A stretch of DNA of 64,000 nucleotides from Planococcus kocurii (GTDB lineage Bacteria > Bacillota > Bacilli > Bacillales_A > Planococcaceae). Of this stretch, positions 42,821 through 50,517 are shown piece by piece. The notes below the pieces were generated by a model. That model saw nothing but the letters and a program-made list of their open reading frames with translations, made no database searches and was not told the DNA's origin. The stretch is from contig NZ_CP013661.2 of the NCBI RefSeq assembly GCF_001465835.2, positions 2,162,501-2,226,500 of the forward strand. The letters run 5' to 3'. How positions within the stretch are numbered: the first letter of the stretch is position 1; each line of letters opens with the position of its first letter. The position numbers and the translations under genes are program-made.

Positions 42821-43834
42821 ATGATACATATTCAGAACTTAACAAAAACATATACCACTAAACATGGCACCGTTACTGGAGTCGACAATATTTCTTTGAA
42901 AGTAGGAAAAGGTGAAATTTTTGGGATTGTTGGTTATTCAGGAGCTGGTAAAAGTTCGCTGATTCGCTGCATCAACTTGCTGGAACGACCGAGCTCTGGC
43001 AGTGTCGTAGTCGATGGCAAAGACTTAACGAAGTTGAGCAGCAATCAATTAAGAAAAGCGAGATTGAAAATTGGTATGATTTTCCAACATTTTTATTTGA
43101 TCAGCCAGAAGACGGTTTATGACAATATTGCTTTTGCACTTCGGGCAGCAGGTACACCTACGAAAGACATTAAAATCCGCGTAGAAGAGCTATTAGAAAT
43201 GGTCGGCTTGTCAGATAAACGGGATGTCTACCCTGCACAGTTGAGTGGAGGTCAAAAACAGCGAGTTGGTATCGCTCGAGCATTAGCAAACAACCCAGCA
43301 GTCTTGTTGTGTGACGAAGCGACATCCGCGCTCGACCCTAATACGACGTTATCTATATTGCGGTTATTAAAAGACATCAATCGTAAATTGAAAATTACAG
43401 TTGTACTAATTACGCATGAAATGAACGTAGTTAAAGAAATTTGCGATCGAATGGCGATCATGCAAGGCGGACGTGTCATTGAAGAAGGACAAGTTTACGA
43501 TATTTTTGCAGATCCTCAAAAGGAGCTAACGAAAGAATTTATTTCTAGTGTCGTATCCTTTAATGTTCCAGTACATATTTTGAAAGAATTTAAAGGAACT
43601 TTAGTGAAAGTGCTGTTCAAAGGTGGCGTAGCAGGCGAAGGCGTCATTTCCGATATGCTGCAGAACTTTTCGGTAAAAGGCAACTTTTTGCACGGAGCTA
43701 TCGAGTACATTCAAGAACGACCGCTTGGCGTCTTTATTATGGAGTTAAAAGGCGCTGAAATGGAAGTTATGGAGGCATTGAAGTATTTGGAAAACAGAGC
43801 AGCAATCGTGGAGGTGATATCGAGTGGAAATTGA
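42821..43834 (+). CDS. metN: Methionine ABC transporter ATPase with NIL domain (337 aa)
   Basis: Walker A is GYSGAGKSS, signature LSGGQKQR, Walker B VLLCDEATSALDP. The C-terminal 90 residues form the NIL ligand-sensing domain (VLFKGGVAGEGVISDML), which lets intracellular methionine inhibit transport. The start is ATG 42821 after AGGAGG. A longer frame running through the riboswitch is not coding. It is the first gene of the S-box operon. The stop overlaps the metP start by 11 bp. Confidence 0.95.
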   Translation: MIHIQNLTKTYTTKHGTVTGVDNISLKVGKGEIFGIVGYSGAGKSSLIRCINLLERPSSGSVVVDGKDLTKLSSNQLRKARLKIGMIFQHFYLISQKTVYDNIAFALRAAGTPTKDIKIRVEELLEMVGLSDKRDVYPAQLSGGQKQRVGIARALANNPAVLLCDEATSALDPNTTLSILRLLKDINRKLKITVVLITHEMNVVKEICDRMAIMQGGRVIEEGQVYDIFADPQKELTKEFISSVVSFNVPVHILKEFKGTLVKVLFKGGVAGEGVISDMLQNFSVKGNFLHGAIEYIQERPLGVFIMELKGAEMEVMEALKYLENRAAIVEVISSGN

Positions 43835-44495
43835 ATGGGGACGAATTATTGAATTATGGCCAGAAATACAAACAGCATTTTTCCAAACATTAATGATGAT
43901 CGGCATCTCATTATCGGTATCATTGATTGTCGGTTTGCCGCTCGGAATTTTGTTATTCATAACCGATCGCGGTCTGTTTCTTGAAAATCGATCGGTAAAC
44001 TCGGTAGTGGGCTTTGTTGTAAACATTGTACGCTCTATTCCCTTTATCATTTTGTTAGTGGCACTTATTCCGTTAACGAAATTTATCACAGGAACAACAA
44101 TTGGCCCGGTTGCGGCCAGTGTATCACTATCTGTCGCAGCAATTCCTTTTTTCGCGCGCATTGTAGAAAATTCACTTCGCGAAATTGACAAAGGAGTTAT
44201 CGAGGCAGCTATTGCAGTAGGAGCTACACCATGGATGATCATTACAGGTGTGCTGCTGCCTGAAGCAAAGTCTAGTATTGTTCAAGGCGTCACATTGACC
44301 ATCATCAGCTTAGTGGCCTATTCTGCTATGGCAGGTGTAGTAGGAGGCGGAGGTATTGGAGATTTAGCTATTCGCTTTGGTTATTACCGATATGATAACA
44401 CCATCATGATTGTGACTGTTGTTATTTTAATTCTGCTGGTTCAATTGGTTCAACAGGCAGGCGATTATACGGCGAAAGTCATCGATAAACGATAA
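43824..44495 (+). CDS. metP: Methionine ABC transporter permease (223 aa)
   Basis: A MetI/MetP-type membrane protein of about five helices. The EAA loop is KGVIEAAIAVGATPWMIITGVLLPEA, and GVVGGGGIGDLAIRFGY near the end is the family signature. The start is GTG 43824 with GGAGGTGAT upstream, overlapping the end of metN. Confidence 0.95.
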   Translation: MEIEWGRIIELWPEIQTAFFQTLMMIGISLSVSLIVGLPLGILLFITDRGLFLENRSVNSVVGFVVNIVRSIPFIILLVALIPLTKFITGTTIGPVAASVSLSVAAIPFFARIVENSLREIDKGVIEAAIAVGATPWMIITGVLLPEAKSSIVQGVTLTIISLVAYSAMAGVVGGGGIGDLAIRFGYYRYDNTIMIVTVVILILLVQLVQQAGDYTAKVIDKR

Positions 44496-44507
44496 GGGGA
44501 GAGCAAA

Positions 44508-45329
44508 ATGAAAAAACTAGGATTAATAGTAGCAGCGAGCGCATTGGCTTTGGCAGCATGTGGTAGTGGAGAAGAAAGTAAATCAACAGGAGAAACTTCA
44601 AAAGATATTAAATTAGGTGCTACTGCGGGGCCATACAGTGATATGTTGAGTAAGGCAATTGTGCCTGGTTTAGAAGAAAAAGGGTATACGGTAGAAATTG
44701 TGGAGTTTAGCGATTACATTCAACCAAATATCGCACTTGACGGCGGCGATATTGATGCCAACCTATTCCAGCATACAATTTACTTAGAGAATTTTGAAAA
44801 AGAAAACAATATGGATTTATCAGGTTTAATCGTCGTACCAACAGCGCCAATGGGCCTTTATTCCAATCAATTTGACGCGTTAGAAGATATCGAAGACGGT
44901 GCGACTATTGCCATTCCTAATGATCCTGTTAATGCAGCACGTGCTTTACAAATTCTCGAAGATCAAGGCCTAGTCGAAGTAGACCCAGAAGTGGATGATT
45001 TAAAGATTTCCGAAAGAGATGTTATTACAAATAAAAAAAACCTAGTATTCCAGCCAATCGAAGCTGGGCAATTGCCACGTGCAGTTGAAGGATCTGATTT
45101 ATCCGCTGTTCCTGGAAACTTTGCACTAGCAGCTGAAATGGATCTACTGGATGCACTAGCACTTGAAAATATGCCTGACCAATACCGTAATGTAGTAACA
45201 GTGAACGCAGAGAATGAAGATAGTGATTTTGCTAAAGATTTAATAGAAGTTGTAGAATCAAAAGAATTTGAAGCTGTAATCGATGAAGAATTTGTTGGTT
45301 TTGGTAAGCCTGAATGGCTGGCTAAATAA
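44508..45329 (+). CDS. metQ: Methionine-binding lipoprotein (273 aa)
   Basis: The signal peptide ends in lipobox ALAAC, so it is a lipoprotein. The NlpA/MetQ family blocks are KLGATAGPYSDMLSKAIVPGLE, FSDYIQPNIALDGGDIDANLFQH and IPNDPVNAARAL. It delivers methionine to MetNP. It is the last gene of the SAM-riboswitch operon. Confidence 0.95.
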   Translation: MKKLGLIVAASALALAACGSGEESKSTGETSKDIKLGATAGPYSDMLSKAIVPGLEEKGYTVEIVEFSDYIQPNIALDGGDIDANLFQHTIYLENFEKENNMDLSGLIVVPTAPMGLYSNQFDALEDIEDGATIAIPNDPVNAARALQILEDQGLVEVDPEVDDLKISERDVITNKKNLVFQPIEAGQLPRAVEGSDLSAVPGNFALAAEMDLLDALALENMPDQYRNVVTVNAENEDSDFAKDLIEVVESKEFEAVIDEEFVGFGKPEWLAK

Positions 45330-45388
45330 ACAATGAATCTAATTGTATGAAAGCTTCTTCACGTTGAATTAGTAAGACCAGTACAACT

Positions 45389-45430
45389 AGAAAGCCGCTC
45401 CAGATGAAAAATCTGAAGCGGCTTTCTTCT
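45389..45430 (+). terminator. Terminator of metNPQ
   Basis: AGAAAGCCGCT and CAGAT pair with ATCTG and AGCGGCTTTCT around a GAAAA loop, with a short T-rich tail. Confidence 0.85.
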
Positions 45431-45479
45431 ATATATATGGGAAGAAATAAAGAACACAAGCAAACGAAAAGTTAAATGC

Positions 45480-46043
45480 TCAAGAAATCTCTTTAACCAT
45501 ATGATGAAAAGGCTCACCAATAATAGTCCAAGGTTCGGCAATAGAATAGCCTAGACGTTTGTAAAGACGAATCGCCCCGTCTTTATCAATATCAACGTTT
45601 AACGAAAGTTTGCCTCCTCCTTGAGAAGAAACCAGCTCCTCCGCAAATTGGAAAAGTTTTGAGCCAATTCCTTGGCCTTGATAGGAAGAATCGACTGAAA
45701 CAGTGTCGATATACCACTCGTCGGTATGAGCTTCTGGCTCAATTGAACGATTGTGCCCTTGTTTTTTCAGTTGATCAGCCAAGTAGCGATCTAGTGCTTC
45801 AGCTTGATTGCCGTGATAAAGCACCAAAGTGCCAGCAATATTGCCATCTACTAATGCAACGTATGTATAACGGTAGCTATGACGTGTATTTTCTCCACGA
45901 ATCATATCCTCCACTTTTTCAAGTACCGCTGCTGATTCTTTTTGTGCAGTCATGTGATTTGCGATGTCTCCAATCGCATTGATAATGAGTGGTGCGACTT
46001 TTTTTGCGTCATCGGGTTGCGCTTGTCGTATAATAATATTCAT
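45480..46043 (-). CDS. GNAT-family N-acetyltransferase (187 aa)
   Basis: The N-terminal IIIRQAQPDDAKKVAPLIINAI and the acetyl-CoA binding motif SSYQGQGIGSKLFQFAEEL (about residues 120-137) define a GNAT enzyme. The substrate is unknown. It stands alone, facing the metNPQ operon. The start ATG 46043 has CAGGAGG before it. Confidence 0.87.
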   Translation of the reverse strand: MNIIIRQAQPDDAKKVAPLIINAIGDIANHMTAQKESAAVLEKVEDMIRGENTRHSYRYTYVALVDGNIAGTLVLYHGNQAEALDRYLADQLKKQGHNRSIEPEAHTDEWYIDTVSVDSSYQGQGIGSKLFQFAEELVSSQGGGKLSLNVDIDKDGAIRLYKRLGYSIAEPWTIIGEPFHHMVKEIS

Positions 46044-46185
46044 GTAGTATGCCTCCTGTTACTTGATTAAAACCTGCTTAGACTGAAATAATAGATCGTA
46101 GAAGTGTAAAAGCTGAGCTATAGAGAAGTAGTTCAACATATAGTATATCAATGAAGGCGTTTATTAACACGAAGGGGGTCTACGG

Positions 46186-47127
46186 ATGGTAAATACGAAA
46201 CATGTGCTGACATACGGAGATACATTTGTGGATTATATAGCGACCAATGCCGCGAATGATACTTTCGAACGTCATCTTGGTGGAGCTACCGTGAATGTGG
46301 CTGCAGGCGTTAGCCGTTTAGGTGTGCCGTCAGGATTTATTACAATTACAGGAGACGACGAGACTTCTGCTTTTGTACGAAACGAATTACTGAAGGAGGG
46401 CGTAGATTTAACTTATGCCATCAAGGTACCCGAAAAGAGGGTGAGTGGTGTTTACATTCATTTGACGCCTGAATTTGATCGTGTGTTCTCAGCATATGTT
46501 AACAAAACTCCTGATCTTCAAGTAGCGAGCGATGAACTAAAACCAAAAGCTTTTGAAAATGCTAGTGTATTCCATTTCTGTTCAGGAACTCTTTTTCATC
46601 CTAAAGCAAGAGCCACTACTCAAAAGGCATTAAAACTAGCAAAGGAATATGATGTCCTTTGTTCATATGACGTTAATATTCGACCATTGCGCTGGGAAAG
46701 CGAAGACCTTTGCCGCAAAACCATATTGGATTTTCTTTCATCGGCAGACATTGTTAAACTAACGACAGAAGAACTTGCCTTTTTAATGGAAACGGAACGA
46801 ATGGAAGATGGGATTACCCAATTATCCCATAATCATATTCCGTTGGTTTTTGTTACAGATGGTGAAAATGGCACGTATGCCGTTTGTAAAGATCAAACCT
46901 TTCACGTACCGGTTATTCCTGTGCAACCGGTAGACACAACAGGAGCGGGTGACGCCTTCATGGCTGGTATTCTCAGATACATCCATTTGTTTGGATTGCC
47001 TAAAACACATCAGGAAGTGATTCGCTGTACTGACTTTGGTAATAAAATGGGCGCACTTTGTACGACAAAAACAGGTGCGTTAACAGCAATGCCGCGTATT
47101 GAAGAGATTGAGAAAAATAAGGATTAA
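46186..47127 (+). CDS. PfkB-family carbohydrate kinase, fructokinase-like (313 aa)
   Basis: The first PfkB signature region is GGATVNVAAGVSRLG. The second, DTTGAGDAFMAG, contains the catalytic Asp. It phosphorylates a sugar, probably fructose or a related ketose, with ATP. No sugar transporter is adjacent, so the substrate stays open. It is followed after 14 bp by an OsmC gene and is probably co-transcribed with it. Confidence 0.88.
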   Translation: MVNTKHVLTYGDTFVDYIATNAANDTFERHLGGATVNVAAGVSRLGVPSGFITITGDDETSAFVRNELLKEGVDLTYAIKVPEKRVSGVYIHLTPEFDRVFSAYVNKTPDLQVASDELKPKAFENASVFHFCSGTLFHPKARATTQKALKLAKEYDVLCSYDVNIRPLRWESEDLCRKTILDFLSSADIVKLTTEELAFLMETERMEDGITQLSHNHIPLVFVTDGENGTYAVCKDQTFHVPVIPVQPVDTTGAGDAFMAGILRYIHLFGLPKTHQEVIRCTDFGNKMGALCTTKTGALTAMPRIEEIEKNKD

Positions 47128-47141
47128 GAAGGAGAAACTTT

Positions 47142-47591
47142 ATGACTTTGCATAGTTTTCATTTAAAAGCAGATTGGCCGGGTCTACGCAACGACGTAGG
47201 AGATATTGAAGTAGGCGGATTAAAAACTCAGATATCGATTCCACCGGAAATGGATGGCCCCGGAATCGGCACAAATCCTGATGAAATGTTGTTGGGTGCC
47301 GCGGCTACTTGTTACATTATTACACTTGCCGCTATGATGGAGCGCAGCAAGGTAGAAAAATCTTCTTTAACGATGGAATCAGAAGGTATTGTAGAAGTCG
47401 TAAAAGGCGTAGTTACGTACAAGCGCATTATTCACAAACCACAAGTGGTTTTAAAAGCGACTGCTTCTGACAAGGATTTAGCATTAGTTCAGAAACTGGC
47501 AGAAAAAGCTGAAAGCTCTTGCATGATTACACGTGCGATTAAAGGTAATGTGGAAGTTGAATTGCAAGCGGATATAAGAAAAGAAAACTGA
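47142..47591 (+). CDS. OsmC/Ohr-family peroxide-reducing protein (149 aa)
   Basis: The two catalytic Cys of OsmC/Ohr proteins are present: C57 in AAATCYIITLAAMME and C127 in AESSCMITRAI. Such enzymes reduce organic hydroperoxides with thiols. The overall sequence is closer to the SACOL1771-like OsmC branch than to Ohr. It shares a probable transcript with the upstream kinase and ends at a strong terminator. Confidence 0.87.
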   Translation: MTLHSFHLKADWPGLRNDVGDIEVGGLKTQISIPPEMDGPGIGTNPDEMLLGAAATCYIITLAAMMERSKVEKSSLTMESEGIVEVVKGVVTYKRIIHKPQVVLKATASDKDLALVQKLAEKAESSCMITRAIKGNVEVELQADIRKEN

Positions 47592-47623
47592 GATTCAGTA
47601 TAGGCATGCCCCGGAAACCTTTA

Positions 47624-47676
47624 AAATAATAGACGAAGAAAAAGGTTTTCTTTTTCTTCGTCTATTATTTTTTTGA
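47624..47676 (+). terminator. Terminator after OsmC gene
   Basis: A perfect 22-bp stem (47624-47645 and 47651-47672), loop GTTTT, T-run. Confidence 0.94.
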
Positions 47677-47684
47677 GAAAATCC

Positions 47685-47726
47685 TGACAGTGCAATGTTT
47701 AGGTGGATTTATACCGGGTAGGGTAC
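47685..47726 (+). promoter_or_regulatory. DUF302 gene promoter with CstR-type operator 1
   Basis: CTGACA (47685-47690) and a TATACC -10-like box (47710-47715, long spacing). ATACCGGGTAGGGTAC (47711-47726) fits the ATACCC-N4-GGGTAW pattern of the four downstream sites with small changes and overlaps the -10. Confidence 0.6.
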
Positions 47727-47760
47727 TGATAGAGCGAAAAACAAAAGGAGGAACTAACAC

Positions 47761-48144
47761 ATGTTTAATTACACAGTAGATACATTAAAAACAGTAAACG
47801 AAGCGGTTGAAGCTTTAGAGGAAAACTTAAAGGCGGAGAAATTTGGTGTTCTTTGGAATTTTGATTTAACTGCCAAACTTCAAGAAAAAGGGGAAGACTT
47901 CGATACGCCTTATAGAATTCTAGAGGTTTGTAATCCAAAAGAAGCGAATCGGGTGTTATCGGAAAACTTAATGATTGGCTATTTCTTACCGTGTAAAATC
48001 GTAGTGTATAAAGAAAGTGATGGTGTGAAAATTGGAATGCCGAAGCCTACTGCTTTGATTGGTATGGTTGAAGATCCAACCATCAAGTCGATTGCTGAGG
48101 ATATTGAAGAACGTTTGATCAAGTGCATCGACCAGTCTGCATAA
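47761..48144 (+). CDS. DUF302 protein, likely CstR-regulated (127 aa)
   Basis: DUF302 family: TVDTLKTVNEAVEALEENLKAEKFGVLWNFDLTAKLQEKG and YRILEVCNPKEANRVL with a conserved Cys. These proteins are often found with sulfur-oxidation genes, but no activity is established. It is soluble, without a signal peptide. It stands 145 bp before cstR with its own promoter and a CstR-like operator, so it probably belongs to the persulfide response. Confidence 0.85.
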   Translation: MFNYTVDTLKTVNEAVEALEENLKAEKFGVLWNFDLTAKLQEKGEDFDTPYRILEVCNPKEANRVLSENLMIGYFLPCKIVVYKESDGVKIGMPKPTALIGMVEDPTIKSIAEDIEERLIKCIDQSA

Positions 48145-48211
48145 AAAGTCAGACGCTTTTATAAAGGTTAATCCCCGAAGTTTAACGTGATTGTTGTTGT
48201 AAGCTCATCTA

Positions 48212-48240
48212 TTGACATCATACCCTTAGGGGTATATTAT
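48212..48240 (+). promoter_or_regulatory. cstR promoter with CstR operator 2 in the spacer
   Basis: TTGACA (48212-48217), exactly 17 bp, TATTAT (48235-48240). The operator ATACCCTTAGGGGTAT (48220-48235) fills the spacer, so bound CstR would block the promoter. This is the layout for autoregulation. Confidence 0.85.
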
Positions 48241-48288
48241 AAAGGTAAGCAAGAATCCTTTCGTTTATTAATAGGAGGCATCAATAAT

Positions 48289-48549
48289 ATGAAATACGAC
48301 AAACTTGTTGAAAATCGATTGAAAAGAATAGAAGGTCAGCTTCGGGGTGTTATTAGAATGGTAGAAAACGACGGAGAGTGTAGAGATGTCGTTATGCAAC
48401 TTTCAGCAGTAAGAAGTGCAGTAGACCGTGCTATCGGCGTTATTGTTAGCGATAACCTTGAAACGTGCGTACGTGAAAGCATAGAGAAGGGCGAAAGCAC
48501 AGAGAATATGGTAAAAGAAGCTGTTGACTTACTAGTGAAAAGCAGATAA
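48289..48549 (+). CDS. cstR: Persulfide-sensing repressor CstR (86 aa)
   Basis: CsoR/RcnR-family all-helical DNA-binding protein. Two Cys fall exactly at positions 31 (DGECRDVV) and 60 (LETCVRES), the pair that forms di- or polysulfide crosslinks in staphylococcal CstR. The His ligand that copper-sensing CsoR needs after the second Cys region is missing, so it is a persulfide rather than a copper sensor. The start is ATG 48289 after AGGAGG. Earlier in-frame starts fall in the promoter. It probably represses itself and the genes to about 52.7 kb. Confidence 0.93.
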   Translation: MKYDKLVENRLKRIEGQLRGVIRMVENDGECRDVVMQLSAVRSAVDRAIGVIVSDNLETCVRESIEKGESTENMVKEAVDLLVKSR

Positions 48550-48558
48550 AAATTTTGT

Positions 48559-48601
48559 TTGACATTCACAGAGAGTTGCTTTAATATACCCTATAGGGTA
48601 T
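48559..48601 (+). promoter_or_regulatory. Sulfur operon promoter with perfect CstR operator 3
   Basis: TTGACA (48559-48564), 17 bp, TAATAT (48582-48587). The perfect palindrome ATACCCTATAGGGTAT (48586-48601) overlaps the -10 and start region. Confidence 0.85.
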
Positions 48602-48651
48602 CAAGAGAGTGCGGCGTCACTATAAAACGTTATTTTTTTTGGAGAAAAAAT

Positions 48652-48667
48652 ATACCCCTACGGGTAA
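48652..48667 (+). promoter_or_regulatory. CstR-type operator 4 in the leader
   Basis: ATACCCCTACGGGTAA lies 50 bp after operator 3 and 22 bp before the DsrE gene. It could strengthen repression by cooperative binding or roadblock. Confidence 0.7.
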
Positions 48668-48689
48668 TTTAAAAAATGGAGGCAATACA

Positions 48690-49172
48690 ATGGCACAAGA
48701 GCAAAAGAAAACGACGATCGTATTATTCAGCGGTGATTATGATAAGGCGATGGCAGCTTATATCATTGCTAACGGTGCTGCAGCATATGATCACGAAGTA
48801 ACAATTTTTCACACATTTTGGGGATTGAATGCATTACGAAAAGAAAATCCACCAGCTTTGAAAAAAGGTCGTCTAGAAGCCATGTTCGGTAAAATGATGC
48901 CAAGAGGTGCAGATAAACTCGGTTTATCAAATATGCAGTTTGGTGGAATGGGACCTAAAATGATTAAACAAGTTATGAAAAAACACAATGCATTATCTTT
49001 ACCACAACTAATTGAAATGGCAGCAGAGCAAGACGTGAAAATGATCGCCTGTACGATGACAATGGATCTTCTGGGGTTACAACAAGAAGAATTGCTCGAT
49101 GGAATTGAATACGCAGGTGTTGCGGCTTATCTTGGAGATGCAGAAGACGGAAACGTTAACTTATTCATCTAA
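48690..49172 (+). CDS. DsrE-family sulfur carrier protein (160 aa)
   Basis: The DsrE/F/H fold (DsrE2-like) is shown by KKTTIVLFSGDYDKAMAAYIIANGAA, VTIFHTFWGLNAL and VKMIACTMTMDLLGL, where the Cys is the likely persulfide carrier. The middle part is rich in Met and Gly (FGKMMPRGADKL, MQFGGMGPKM). It is the first gene of the CstR operon and probably accepts sulfane sulfur from rhodanese or TusA proteins. The start is ATG 48690 after GGAGG. Confidence 0.9.
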   Translation: MAQEQKKTTIVLFSGDYDKAMAAYIIANGAAAYDHEVTIFHTFWGLNALRKENPPALKKGRLEAMFGKMMPRGADKLGLSNMQFGGMGPKMIKQVMKKHNALSLPQLIEMAAEQDVKMIACTMTMDLLGLQQEELLDGIEYAGVAAYLGDAEDGNVNLFI

Positions 49173-49201
49173 TCAAATTGAATATGAGGGGAAGATGAAA
49201 A

Positions 49202-49567
49202 ATGGAGTGGATTACATGGCTTTTAGTTGGAGCAGCTGTCCTTTGGTTAGTTTATCGATTCACAACACCTACTAAAGGAGTTCAAACGATTTCTACAGAA
49301 GAAATGAAAATGCAACTCGGCAAGAAAGATAAACAGTATATTGACGTGCGAACTCCAGGAGAATTTAAAGGGAATCATATCAAAGGCTTTAAAAACATTC
49401 CATTAAATGAGTTGCCAAAGCGCATGATTGAACTATCAAAAGAAAAAGAAGTACTGGTTATTTGCCAAAGCGGAATGCGCAGCAGCAAAGCTAGTCAATT
49501 ATTGAAGAAAAGTGGGTTTACTACGATAACAAATATTAGAGGCGGCATGAGCAGTTACCGCAAATAA
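49202..49567 (+). CDS. Membrane-anchored rhodanese (121 aa)
   Basis: One N-terminal transmembrane helix (residues 2-19, WITWLLVGAAVLWLVYRF) is followed by a single rhodanese domain. The active Cys is in VLVICQSGMRSSKA. Position in the operon suggests that it takes up or passes sulfane sulfur at the inner face of the membrane. Strong GAGGGGA ribosome binding site. Confidence 0.9.
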   Translation: MEWITWLLVGAAVLWLVYRFTTPTKGVQTISTEEMKMQLGKKDKQYIDVRTPGEFKGNHIKGFKNIPLNELPKRMIELSKEKEVLVICQSGMRSSKASQLLKKSGFTTITNIRGGMSSYRK

Positions 49568-49581
49568 AGGAGAAATTCACA

Positions 49582-49878
49582 ATGAAAACAATGACAACCG
49601 AAGAAGTTCAAAAAATAGTAGAAAGTAACCAAGCGATTCACTTAATCGATGTTCGCGAAACAGACGAAGTTGCAGCAGGGAAAATTCCTGGCGCTATTCA
49701 TATTCCGTTGGGGTTATTGGAATTCCGCATGAGTGAACTAGACAAATCTTCAGAATATATCATGGTTTGCCGATCTGGCGGACGTAGTGGACAAGCTACT
49801 CGTTTTCTTGAAGATCAAGGCTATAACGTTACAAACATGGACGGCGGAATGTTGGATTGGAACGGCGAAACAAACTAA
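49582..49878 (+). CDS. Single-domain rhodanese (98 aa)
   Basis: A small cytosolic sulfurtransferase. It has the IHLIDVRETDEVAAGKIPGA motif and the active loop MVCRSGGRSGQA with Cys. It is 14 bp after the anchored rhodanese in the same operon. Confidence 0.92.
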   Translation: MKTMTTEEVQKIVESNQAIHLIDVRETDEVAAGKIPGAIHIPLGLLEFRMSELDKSSEYIMVCRSGGRSGQATRFLEDQGYNVTNMDGGMLDWNGETN

Positions 49879-49920
49879 TCGTCTGCTGAAGAACTGGCAG
49901 AATTTCAAGGAGGAAATTTA

Positions 49921-50478
49921 ATGGTACAAACAGATTTAACATTAGATGCAAAAGGATTAGCATGTCCGATGCCAATCGTCAAAGCAAAAAAAACGATGAA
50001 AAATATGGATTCAGGTAAAGTACTTGAAATTCAAGCAACAGATAAAGGTTCAACGGCTGATTTTCAAGCATGGGCAAAAAGTTCTGGACATCAGTACATC
50101 GGGACTGAAATTGAAGGCGATGTGTTACATCATTTCCTCCGAAAAGATGGTGCAGGAGCTCCTGAAGAAACCATTACAATACCTGAAATTTCATTGGCAG
50201 ATTTCACTCGGAAAGTTGAAAACGATGAAGCGATAACGATTTTGGATGTTCGAGAAAAAGATGAATTCGAAGAAGCTCATATTCCCGGAGCAATTCATAT
50301 CGCATTAGGGGAAGTAGAAGCGCGAATGGACGAACTAACAAAAGAAGAGGCTATCTACATTATTTGCCATTCAGGTAGAAGAAGTGGTATTGCAGGAGAT
50401 ATGATGACTAAAAATGGTTTTAATAGCCTATATAACGTAGTACCTGGCATGAGAGACTGGACAGGGAAAACTGTATAA
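49921..50478 (+). CDS. TusA-rhodanese fusion sulfurtransferase (185 aa)
   Basis: Residues 1-75 are a TusA domain with the CPxP motif (KGLACPMPIVKAKK). Residues about 90-185 are a rhodanese with ILDVREKDEFEEAHIPGA and active Cys in IICHSGRRSGIA. Joining carrier and transferase in one chain resembles parts of staphylococcal CstA. It probably moves persulfide sulfur between small thiols, carrier proteins and the dioxygenase encoded next. Strong AGGAGG site. Confidence 0.9.
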   Translation: MVQTDLTLDAKGLACPMPIVKAKKTMKNMDSGKVLEIQATDKGSTADFQAWAKSSGHQYIGTEIEGDVLHHFLRKDGAGAPEETITIPEISLADFTRKVENDEAITILDVREKDEFEEAHIPGAIHIALGEVEARMDELTKEEAIYIICHSGRRSGIAGDMMTKNGFNSLYNVVPGMRDWTGKTV

Positions 50479-50495
50479 AAATTTTAACTAAAAAT

Positions 50496-50511
50496 ATACC
50501 CCTGGAGGTAA
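50496..50511 (+). promoter_or_regulatory. CstR-type operator 5 overlapping the dioxygenase ribosome binding site
   Basis: ATACCCCTGGAGGTAA contains the GGAGG ribosome binding site of the next gene. Its flanks are nearly the same as at operator 4 (TATACCCCT, then GGTAATTT). It may be an internal operator or only a shared leader. Confidence 0.5.
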
Positions 50512-50517
50512 TTTCGC

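Noticed and set aside
48187-48288. Upstream extension of CstR
   Set aside because: It would translate the promoter and operator. The AGGAGG site marks ATG 48289, which also gives Cys at 31 and 60.
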